Assembly: GCA_043228905.1 (NCBI GenBank)
Contig: JBHGNT010000009.1
Coordinates: forward strand, 15,562,001 to 15,626,000
From: Azolla caroliniana
Lineage: Eukaryota; Polypodiophyta
Length of the DNA stretch: 64,000 bases
Direction of reading: 5' to 3'
Part shown: positions 32,640-44,700 of the stretch, piece by piece
How positions within the stretch are numbered: position 1 is the first letter of the stretch
How the letters are laid out: each line of letters begins with the position of its first letter
Translations under genes and position numbers: made by a program
Notes under the pieces: generated by a model
What the model saw: the letters and a program-made list of their open reading frames with translations, nothing else
Told to the model about the DNA's origin: nothing
Databases searched by the model: none

Positions 32640-33650
32640 TAAGGGTGATAAAATATAATAATCATAGAAATGGGTTTTTGGTGAAAACATGGATTGAAAC
32701 ACAATGAAAAGAAATCCCCTTTATAAAATAGGGTTTACAAGATTTTGGTGTAAATTATTAGGATTTTGATAAATTTCTAAAAATAAAACAATAACTAAGA
32801 ACCCTAATATTCATGACGAAGAAAATAAAACCTATGATTTCAAGTACATTAAGGAGAAAAAGAAGATCAAGAAGAAAGAATAATCAAAAAAGATAAGTTC
32901 ATGAGTAGAGCTTCAAGGGGAGATCCTTCAATTTGGATGCAACATCCCAACAAATGATGACCAAGTTGTCTCTTGTCAATGTTAGTCTTGTACACCCTCT
33001 TGATTTGCAATCCTAGTTCTCTCTTTAGAATTCAACATTTCTGCATCTCTACTTTTTTCTTCCCCAAACAATAAATCCTCATCATCCTTTTATAAGATTT
33101 AAGAGGCTTTCTCGCCCATAAAATTAGTAGATGTTTTTTTATTATAGCAAACACCACACTTTTTAATTTTTCACTTGTATGCACCACTTTACCCTTTTGG
33201 CACCTGATGCTAATAAAAATCTTTGACAAACTCCTAGCAATTGAGCTAAGACTTTATTATTATTTTTAAACACAACTCGTTATTTGCGCTTCATACTACA
33301 CCCTCAACCTATAATTCAATCTTCTTGATATTCCTCGTTTAGCTTATTTTATCCTATGCATTCCTCACATTACAGTATCCACCCCCACCGAACATGCAAT
33401 CACTCTTCACTTCCTTCACTCACCACGTCCAATTCTTCATCGTTCTGGTCTATCTTAACACCTTCAATGTATGCTTGAGCAATTTTCAAATCTCACACCA
33501 TGTTTGCGAATTTATTAATTGTTGTTCCACCAATTGGCCCTTCAACCATCTCACTTCTTGGCCTTGTTACCGCCTGAGGTACATTTCTTTCATTTGGCCT
33601 TTTCCTCGTCTTCAACAAGAACTTCATAATTTTGACATATGGCCTCAATA
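32640..33650 (-). mobile_element. Degraded minus-strand Gypsy end: polypurine tract and LTR
   Basis: Read on the minus strand, a broken coding tail (about 33650-33390) is followed by GGTGGGGGTGGA and TACTGTAATGTGAGG near 33370, the arrangement of a polypurine tract and LTR start. The putative LTR holds CTTATAAAAGG near 33090. Frames are full of stops. The far end of the LTR is not defined. Confidence 0.4.
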
Positions 33651-35310
33651 AGGCCTATTTTCTCATCCACAAGATCATTCCAACTTGTCATTGCTTGAAT
33701 TCTTCATTCAGCTTCATAAGCATCATCAACACGAAACTTCCCTTTTCCAACTTGATCCAAAATAATCGGCTTGCGAGCTGTTGCCCCTTGTATCATTTTC
33801 ATTTTTGTTTCACTAACGGATAATAGTTCAATTAATTTAATCTTTTTTGTTCAATGATTTTACTTTAAATTAAATTATTTTTCGATTTACTGTTTTTTTG
33901 TTTAATTCTTTTGACTTATGGTTTAGTTTAGATTTGTGATTAAATGGTTCAATTTGGTTTCAATTTCTCCTTGAAAAAATTCAGTTTCACCTTTTATTTT
34001 ATCGATTTGGTTTCAATGGCTTGACCTAATTGAAATCAAATTGTAAAAAGAAAAGGTGAACCCAAGTAATTAAAGAAAAACTGAAACCAAACCAATCCCC
34101 TTAATCACAAATTTAAACCAAATCATTTATGCCAAATTTCTAAAAAACTTTGAAGATGTGTAAAGTCAAGGCCTACATAATGTAACCTCTATATCATTAA
34201 CAATTAATTTGGTTTTGCACATGACAACTTTTTTTCATCATTTACCATGTGGAGTTCAGAATCTAATGTTCCCCCCTCCACTTTCTCTTGAACCTTACTG
34301 TTTACAATTTCAAAATGTTAGAACTTACGCCTTACGGTAAATGGTAAGCTCAAAAACACTTTACACTTACCTCTTCAATTCATTGCCTAAGAGGTATTTA
34401 AAGAGCAAAATGTAGTCAATTAGAAGGTGAACATCCCCATTTTGTGTTACTTATATTATGGATGCATAGCAGTAGAAGATCATGAAACAATTCCAAACAA
34501 ACTCACCTCTAAAATTATTGGCTCACATCTATTAGATTCAGAGTCTAAAGATGAAATGAAAGAGCATGTGCGGCCAATTAGACAGTTCACATTAATTTTC
34601 ATGTTAAAGGGCTGTGGATACATAACAGATGGTTCTCATGAAACAATTCCAAATAAACTGACCTTCTCTAATATTATGGTCAAGAATGCATAATTTTACA
34701 TTAGAAGAATCCAGTTGCTCGTACCTTGAATTATAAGAGTAAAGGTCAATATGCTTCAAGAGTGATCAAATATTAGCACAGCCTGCATAAAATAACATAA
34801 AAAGAGATTAATTGATTTAGAAAAAAACGTTTCAGATTACTAGTTTATAAGACAACCCTGCCAAACATCAAAGATAAAGAATATGCCCTAAATTGCTTCA
34901 AATTTCTTCCAAAGACAACCTCAATCCCAAATTGCAATGCAAATTAGTACACTTTGGGAGACAGGGAAGATGGCAGCAAATGCTTTAAATCACTTTAATA
35001 GAGCCCAGATGCCAAAAATCACTTTAAATGACTTTAGAAGACAGAATTGTCAGAAAGATGTGTCAAATTACTTTAGGACAACCACATGCCAGAAAACACT
35101 TTGAATGACTTTTAAAGACCTGGATAGCAAAAAACACTCAAAATATAGGTATACGGGTACATGATACCAAAAGAAAGAAGAAAGAGAATAATCCTTACCT
35201 CTCTTACTATCTTTTTATAGAGTTGGGTGGTTATTCACCAATCATATAAGACGCATCATGTTAGATCATCAACATGAAGTTAAGATTTTTGTTTCCCATC
35301 AATACTTCCG
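33651..35310. other. AT-rich region downstream of the FAM135-like gene
   Basis: At 33830-34140 there are TTTGGTTT/AAACCAAA-type repeats, facing each other, like a worn copy of the AACCG-rich MITEs. A short imperfect duplication (CATGAAACAATTCCAAA at 34480 and 34637) and CACTTTAAATGACTTT repeats around 34990-35110 follow. The last part should hold the 3' UTR of the minus-strand gene. No other gene seen. Confidence 0.45.
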
Positions 35311-35742
35311 CTAGGTAAAAAACTCAGGAAAAGTCTGCATTAAAAACCTCAGATATATATCGGTCTCGAGAAACTCTATGTGAGCTGTTCGTCCAATGAT
35401 ACTGTTAAAAGAAATTGTTTGTGTTGATGTATTGAAGTTCACATCGCATTTGATAAAGTTACGCTTGACTGAGCTTGACTTTAAAATCTGTTGCATACAA
35501 TTCTGGTGCATGGTCAGAAATGCCGATCCTCTTCTCGAGTCTTGGGCTGCTGCTTGACAAATCTCCACTCGAGCTGAATGATAAGGCACATATCGATCCT
35601 GCAAAAATAAATAAATAAGCTCATTACTTTATATATGAATAAACTCTCTGCATCAAAAACATTTCTCCTTAAAAAGCAGCCAAAGTTCAACATTGAGATA
35701 ATGGATTAAAGTTAAAAACCCAAGATATATAGAGAGAGAATA

Positions 35743-35792
<50 letters not shown>

Positions 35793-38700
35793 AAGAAAAT
35801 AAAATATACACATTGTAAAACTCAGAACTATCATAACACATCAATTATGACTAACAGTGGATTCTACTATTACCTGAGGTGATGATAATAGCAGAACATT
35901 CTGGAAGTATTCAAATGTCTTCTTCTCACTAAGCTTGAAGAGATAACATTCCTCAATGCTACTCTCATCTGTAAAGGATAATTGATGCATACAAGGTGAA
36001 GCCTTGAGCTTCTTCAGCAGCCACATGCCTGAGTTGAATAGTGTATTTGAATTATACATAAACCCTAAATGAGGTCCTGATATTGATAAGAATGTATATA
36101 AATACTCATGAAAAGGCTTCATGACTGGGTCTGCAAACAAAAACCAACAAAGAGTATAGTTTAAGTTCTAGTATTTATATATCTAATAATAAAAGAGATC
36201 TTAACATATTTCATTACGTTTGTACATACAGTTTGATTTGGCTTACCACTCAAAGATTCTCGGATTATGATGTTTCCCATTGAATGCCCAACAAAACTAA
36301 GCTTGCAGTTGCGTAATGTACTTTTCTTTAGCATGGAAGTGAGCTTTTTCTTCATGAAAGCTGCTACTTCTTCTGCCAGCCTATGTCCAAGCTCTCTAAA
36401 ATTGCTCAGTGTTTTATCTTCATTGATCTCCGACATCAAACATTCAGCATTTTTATCAATTAAAAGCCACTGGCTCCGTACTAATCGCAGGTCAAGATGA
36501 TGTCCCTGGGGTGTGGAAACCCGAAAAAGGGGCTATAGATGATGTATTTCAAATTAATTTGTCAATGGAATATTCATACCAATTACAAACTCACCTGAAA
36601 TCCATGAACAAATACAACTACGCTTAAATCTTTCCCTTTTCCATTGGATATCGTTCTAGGAAGACACTCTTGCTTTTCTGTGTCTTGATTGCAATCAGTG
36701 ACAACTCTGACAGAAGGTATTATATGACTTTCCACATAAAGAATAGGTAATTGAGCTGGCATGTGATAAATCTGCATATCTTGGAGAGCTGGATAGGTCA
36801 TCTAGAACACAACAAAAACACAAGAAAATAAAATTGAATATAGGTCTGAGATAGCCTTATCATATATATCCAGAATAGCCAATTGAACAATACTACATAG
36901 ATTGCATTAGATAGAGAAGATTTTTCTTACCTTCATCTGCTCCAGCGTTTTGCGATGTAACTCAGCCCGTGAGGCTGAAACCGTATATGTCTACAAACAT
37001 TTAATTCAAAAAAATAACTATCTCACAAGTTTCTAGTTGCAGAAACAGTAGGCATATGACTACCTAAGTTCTTTATGAGAAGCTTGTTAAAACTAAGGAA
37101 TAGATTTAAGTGGGTGAAACTTTTACTTAACGACTAACTAAGAATTTTGAACCATTCCTTGTATGTGACCACATTCACCTGTCTTTATGAGTCGAGGTTC
37201 CATGCACACTTTTACTATTAAAGTATTATCTAGCTCTAGCCAACCTAAATGAGAACTCTAGACATTATACTTTTGTAGCAAGTAGCAATGGGCACAGTTT
37301 CAGCTCAAACCGAACCGAACCGTTAAGCCATGGTTTAACGGTTTATTGGTTCCAAAAAATTATAATGGTTTGGTTTGGTTTAGATTTTCGATAAACAGTT
37401 CGGTTTCGGTTTGGTTCGGTTCTAAAACTTGGGTTTATAGGTTTGGTTTAAAGGTTTATAGGTTTTTGGTTAACTTTTGTTTTACCTTAATAGTTTATCG
37501 ATTTAATGGTTTAATTAATGGTTTTTTATTTATTTAATTAATTTAACTTAAATGTTTATTTAATTAATTTAACTTAAATGTTTATTTAATTTAATGGTTC
37601 AATTAAAGTTTCTTTTATTGATTTAATAAATTTTACTTAAATGCTTATTTAATTTAATGTATTTTTGTTTATTTAGATGTTTAATTAGTTTAATTTAATG
37701 GTTAGGTTTAAATTTTTTATTAAATTGTTCGGTTTGGTTTTAACTTTTCCTAAACGGTTTGGTTTTAAATGGTTTGGTTTCAACTATTTCTTAAATGGTT
37801 TGGTTTCAATACTGCGAGTTCATAAACGGTTTGGTTTGGTTTTTGTTTTAAATAAACGGTTCGGTTCTGGTTCAGCTCGGTTTCTTTGCCTTGAAACTGA
37901 ACCGCGCCCATTGCTAGTAGCAAGCATGTTTTAGCAATATAATATTTTATGCTCCAATCATGTGTTGTTTTTTATTGCCTAATTTTGCGTTAGCTATTAA
38001 TAGCTGTAATCTATGTCATATGTGCATGTTGATGATCCTCATAATGGGCCTATGATTTGTGAACAATAAATAATGTACTGATGGAATCAACACTAATAAG
38101 TTATGAACCCAATGGGAGATCTCTCCCTAGAGAACTTACCTCCTCAATTAGTTTCTTGGTAACTGGCTTGCTCAGCAACTGCATGTTGTGTGACTTTCTC
38201 TCAAGATGTTTTTTAATGCTAGTAATAGATGGAACATCCATCTTGGAGTGAATCAGCCACAAGGATGACTCCGTACATCTTTCATCTACCCATATACCTC
38301 TCAAATACTCCCACACTAAAGATCGGTTCAGTCTGAAACATTCTTAATTTTTGACACATCAAAGACACAGAATATTACCATTAACACCTAAAAACATTTA
38401 AAAGAATATTTACCTGTGGAACTTCAAAAATGTATTCCAAAGCACTAAAATATTGGTACACAAAGCTTGAAATGCTTCCAACAGCTCTAATCTGGAAGGT
38501 AGCAAATCATGTCTTTGCATACCTTCAAGTTTCTCATTTAACTGCCCTAGGCAAGCAGAGGGAAAAGAGCATCAGAACTTATCCATGATAATGCATTAGG
38601 ATATCCATATAAAGAGGGCATGAATGCAATATTACAAAATACATTTTAATCGAACAAAGTCATGAATGAGCACATATCCATGCAAAGCACTGATATCATG

Positions 38701-41700
38701 AAAAATGTTGTTGCAATTGGACCTTCAGTGAATCACACGCATCCTGACTCCAGGTTTGCTTGTTAGGGTGCATCTTTCTATCACCTATGATCCAATTGTC
38801 CTCCATGTTGCAAGTCAAGTTTTTCAATACTAAGGCCACAGATGCATTTTCCTCTACCCTCATGTCTGTGCACTGTTCAACGGCTAATCCCATTAGCTTT
38901 AGCTCATGCATTAGAATATTGAGGGATGAACATAGAGCCTTCCATAGTGCAATCTCTTTGGCATCATGGTTGGTTCCACAGACATTCTGTAATAATACAA
39001 GAAACAAAAAAATATTTGAGAAACATGGTATTTTAGATTAACATGGTAGTTTTCCAAATTTGACGCAAGAATCAAGAACCTGGAAGTTTCTCAATTCGAA
39101 TCCAGATTCTAAAGTTGTGAAAAATGATATGAGTACTGATCATTAGAAAATTGGATGGAGTGAATTCAACAACTTTAAGAAGCAAGCATAATTGGATTGC
39201 GCATTAAACACGAGTTTGGTGTGGAGACCGATGTGTTAACAAATATGGCACCTTGAAAAAGCAGCAAACATCTTTACCTTAAGAATCTTCACATCTCGAC
39301 AGGCAATGTCTTCCCCAGTAGAGTGTTGTTCACTAATGGTATTTTGTCATGGGACGAAAGCATACACCAAAAAACAAGTATAAAATCTGTGTTTTCACAC
39401 TTGGCACGAAGAAATATTTGCAACCTCAAGAACTTTTTTGAATATTAATGGGAAATAAGAAAGAGAAGGAAACCTTTTCTGATTCTTTCGTAACGGCAAG
39501 CTTGAATTTGGCTTTAGCATCACTGAGTGAACACAAACATCTAAAAGAACCCTATGCCATGCATCAAAATATACAGGACAATAGGCATGTAGTCCTATTA
39601 AAGACTTTGGTAGAATGCGAAAGTCATGACTTGCACAAAGAGAATGTTCAGAGAAAATGTTACTTGATGACCTGCGGCATACAATAATCAATTACTAGCT
39701 TGATTCAGATATAATACTACCAGATCAACCACTGAGAATAAAGGGACATACAAAGCTGTTTCAGCTGGAGCATGACAAAGCTGGAAACTGATCATGACAG
39801 CATCACACAGCAACCACTGTCACATTGAACAACGGAAGTGGATAAAGTTTCACTTTCAAATGAGCAAATGTGTATGCCTCACACAATAACCACGTACCAT
39901 GCAAACGAGAATATGAAAAGAATGCATGAACCTAGTATAAATATGAAGACAAAATGGAATTAAGTATAATATGAAGAAACCAGAATTAAGTGGAAGGAAA
40001 ACAAATAGAACAAACAGCAAATAAACAATGTGGAGAAAACTCTGTGATGCATATCTTCAAGATACATAGTTACCTCGATATCCTTGACTGACAAGTTGAA
40101 GGATACCATGACAGCTAGTGAGACATCCTGCCTTGCATATTTGATGTGAAAGGGTCGTGTGGAAAAGCTGTTGTCAGCATCACTAATTTGCCAATTTGTT
40201 GTAGTTTCATCTGTTAAATCTGACACTGCATAACCAGAAATTGAATTGTGTCATAGGTGCCAAATACTGCAAAGATAAAGTAATGATAAAGTGCAGAAAT
40301 GAAAGACATATCTATGATGACATGCAGATTTTGAAGGGGAGATGGTTTTCCTGAAGCTTTTCTTTGTTAGAAATTAAGAGAACTTCAGTTGATTTCGAAC
40401 CTAAAGATAGTAGAGCTTACCATCCTGCTACAAAAAGCAGTGATTAAAATGCAGGTCAATCTTCACAAATAATTGAAGTATATTGGAAAACCAACTGCCA
40501 TTATGGAAAACGTAGCCAGCAATTCTATAACAAAATGATACTGGCCATTGGGTGAATTTAGTAAAAATGGGACAGAAAAAAATATATGGATTGGTTGTCC
40601 CATGAATATATAGACCAAAAAGATCAATGTATAAATCCTATGTACACAATCTGAAAATGAACATTAGAACAAGAGTTCATTCATCTTTTGTGGCTCTTTC
40701 GCACTTACTGGGCTTGGAAAGTGACGGAAATAGCATAAAAATGAGTTCAATTTCCATAGTGAGACATATTAGAGCATAGAGCATGGGCAGTTAAAATCTG
40801 GTCACAACAGATTTTCCACCTAGAGGGTCATGACATCTATTTCTTGGTGTCTAAGTCTTGCTATTTGTGGATGTTCATATCAAAGAATGTTTTTCAGTTT
40901 CAAAATTCTCTCATTGAGATGTAACAATAATAGCCACATCAGATTAAAGTTGCCTTCCAGTCGGAGTGTAACCACCCATCTTCCAGACATTACAGATAAA
41001 ACAAGCCCCCACACTTACTACAAACACTCATTTACTAATAGGCTAGTGTGCTAATTGCAAGGCTCATATGCCAACTTTTTGATCCACTTGGTTCCTATGT
41101 CCCAGTAATTATGATATCAAACCAATACATCTCCTATTCCGGACTTTCCTATGGCATTATTATTGTATACCCAACTGCATTTTTAATATTATATAATGAG
41201 CAAGAGAGCTTATTGTGTGAGAAATGTTGTTAATAGCAGCAGCGGAAGAATTAGAACAAAATAGACACAGCCAAGCTGTGAGATGGCTGTTAGACAGCAC
41301 TAGAAAAAATGGTTGCAAAGAGTTGTGCTTGTTTGTAAGTAGCAACAGAAAATAATCTTCTTACAAAAGAGGCTTGTATAACCCTATTTATATAAAATTG
41401 GGAATGGTTGTTTGGTAGTTAAGAGACTCTTGTACTACCAAACAGGTACAATAAACTAGGAATAAAAAGGGAATATCTTGGAAAAAGTGGAAGAGAGAAA
41501 AGGCATTTAAAGCGTTGCAGATTCTAGAGAGAGAAGGCATTTAAAGAATTGCTGATTCTAGAGAGAGAAGAACCTGGGAAGAGAGAGAATGTAGTACAGA
41601 GATAATAAAGATGAAAGAGAGTGCAAGTCTAGAGTTGTCGCCCTCCAACACCTCCTCTCAACTCCAAAACGGTGGTCCAACATTGAGTCGACCAAGGAGC

Positions 41701-44700
41701 TGATCAATGGCTTGCCTTGGAAGTGGCTTAGGAAATAAATCAGCCACATTTTCTTGAGTAGGGCAATATGCCAACTTGATGACTTGTGAGTAGGCTGTGG
41801 GACCATCTCCCATGTATGATTCCACTCAATGGAATCAAGTTCAACTTCCATTGTTGCTTTCAACTTTGAAAGAACAAGGGCCTTTTTTGCTGTTGTGGGT
41901 TCTTGTGATTGCACAACAGTGCACAGTAAGGCAAAGTTGCATGAGTGAGGAGGCCGTTGTGACTTACGTGTTCTTTTCATGTTGGTCGGAAAACCAGATG
42001 TATACTCACGAAGTTCAGTATCGGAGAGATGAGAATCATGAATGGTGGCTTGAAGCCACTTGGGAAGTGGTGGAAGCTGGTGTGTAGAGGGAGGAGAAAC
42101 AAGTGGAGTTGAGGGAGAGGTTTGAATTCTTGGCGAAGTTAGAGATCGAGTAGGAGGAGATGGGGGGCTTGAAGGTGAGACATCTTCATCTCAAAAAGGA
42201 GATTCCGGAAGAGCTGGGATTTCAACCGTGAACTCAGGTGAAATCCTAGAGTCATCCAGCTGAGACTCCACAAAATGAACATCCCTAGAGATGACTAAAG
42301 ACTTTGATTCTAAATCCCATAACTTGTAGGCTTTAGATTCTGTGTTGTAACTAAGAAATTTGCATTTCTTGGTTTTGCACTCAAATTTAATCCTTTTATG
42401 ATCTGAAATGTGAACATAAGCATCACAACCAAAGACTTTAAAATGAGATACTAAGGGCTTTACACCTGTAAATGCTTCTGCAGGGGTCATTGCAACAACT
42501 GCTTTTGTTGGGCAGCAGTTGATGATGTAGACTACTTCACTCCAAAACGAGAGAGGAAGATCAGATTGAGATAGCATTGTACGAGCCATCTCTTGGACTG
42601 TCCGGTTCTTCCTTTCCACAACTCCATTTTGATGAGGAGTATTGGGTGTAGAAAATTGGTGAGCAATGCCTCGTTGAGAGCAGAAATGGTGGAATGCTTG
42701 GGAGATAAACTCTCCACCATTGTCGGACCTAACCTTTCGACCTTTCTTTGATGTCTCAAGAGCTACCCTACAAGGAAATAAACCCAAACCTTGCAAGAGA
42801 AATCATCAATGATGAGCATGAAGTAGCGTGCACCACCAAGAGTAGTGGTTTTCATGGAACCACAAAGATCCATGTGCACCAACTCCAAGATAGATGTTGC
42901 ATGCTGAGTGGATTCATGAGGGAGAGGCTCTCGATGTTGCTTGCCATGAAGACAAGCAACACATAGGGTATTGGGAGTTTTGAAAATAGGCAGACCCTCA
43001 ACTAGCTAAGGAGAGCTTTTGTAGAGAATTGTAGTTGAGGTGACCGGGCCTAGCATGCCACAACATGGGATCTTCTTGTGCCATCAAGGCATGAGAGCCT
43101 TGAAGAAGATATAGAAGATGAGATTTGGATTTTTCCAAGGGGCTGTGGGAACTTTTCAGGTGGTATAAACCCCCTTCTTGTGTGCCACTAGCTACAATTT
43201 GTAGGTTGTTGGTGTCAATGACTTCCAAAATTGAGCTATCAAAGTAGACTCCATAACCTTGTTTAGTGATTTGGTAGACTGAAAGTAGGTTGGCAAAGAT
43301 GCGAGGCACATGTAGCACATCTTGAAGAATGACAGGTTCTTCATTTGAAGAATTGTTAAGAAACACACTACCCACACATGAAGCCTCAATGCTTGAGGCA
43401 TCTCCTATGGAGATTTAGGAGGAGCTAGGCTTCACATCATGAAAAATGGATTTGTCATAGGTCATGTGTGAAGTGGCACCACTATCTACTAACCACTCAT
43501 CAATGGTCGAGGTAGTTGGTCCAACCAAATGTGAAGTATGTTCCTCAATGCCAAGGAAGATTGTTTCTTTGGCTGAGTGGGCTGAGTGGGCCGAGTTGGA
43601 TTTTGGTGTAGGTTGATTTTTAGCATTGTCCCTTTTCTTTTTCCGACAATCGGGCTGAATGTGACCTTTGTAGCCACAATAATGACAAGTGAGCTCCTTG
43701 TAGGCTAGGCTGTTGGTGGTCTTGGATTGGGTTTGTTGTAGGAGTTACCATTTTGCTTCCACTTGCCTTTACTTGTCGCATGTAGAAGCGTCTCATTGGA
43801 AGCTTGAACACTTTTCTTCCTTGTTGCCCTGTCTTGTAGCATGCCAAGAATGTATTCATATCAAGTGTGTTGGGAAGAAGAGAAATTGTGTCACAAAAGG
43901 CTGAGAATGACTCAAGCAACTTTATCATTAGACGATGCACAAACTCGACTTCAGTTGACTTGCTTCCCAAAGAAACTAGTTCCTTTTGGAGAGTAACAAA
44001 TTGCGTTATTTGATCCATGATGTTGGGAGTGTCATGAATCTTGAGATTTGCTAGTTGGCTCTTAATAGCTATCATTTGAGCATAGTTCTCAATACCTCTT
44101 TTTGATGGCTGTCCATAGTTCATTTGAGCTACAACTGGACAATTTACAGCAGTTATAAGTAGATGCTCATTGTCTTTCTACTTCTCCCTAGATGCTAGGT
44201 GAGGCTCAGATGAGGGGAAAAGAAAACAAAGAACGTCCTTTGTAGGTTGGGAGGGTGGCTGCTAAGAGAACCTCCTCTGTAGGTTGGGAGGGTGGCTGCT
44301 AAGAGAACCTCCTCTATAGGGTTGGGAGGGAGGGATAAAAGAAGAGAGGTCTGTGTGCTCTTTGGCAAAAAAAAAAACAAGCTAAGGATATGGAAACCTC
44401 ACTGCTCTGATACCATGTGAGAAATGTTGTTAATAGCAGCAGTGGAAGAGTTAGAACAAAATAGACACAGCCAAGCTGTGAGAAGGCTGTTAGACAGCAC
44501 TAGAAAAAATGGTTGCAAAGAGTAGAGACACAGCCAAAGAGTTGTGCTTGTTTGTAAGTCGCAATAGAAAATAATCTTCTTACAAAAGAGGCTGGTATAA
44601 GCCTATTTATACAAAATTGGGAATGGTTGTTTGGTAGTTAAGAGACTCTTGTACTACCAAACAGGTACAATAACCTAGGAATAAAAAGGGAATATCTTGG

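Noticed and set aside
33394-33651. An 85-residue plus-strand frame
   Set aside because: The minus strand of this stretch looks like a degraded Gypsy coding end, so the plus frame is a shadow.
34427-34693. An 88-residue plus-strand frame with a repeated HETIPNKLT
   Set aside because: Produced by a short imperfect duplication downstream of the FAM135-like gene; no other support.
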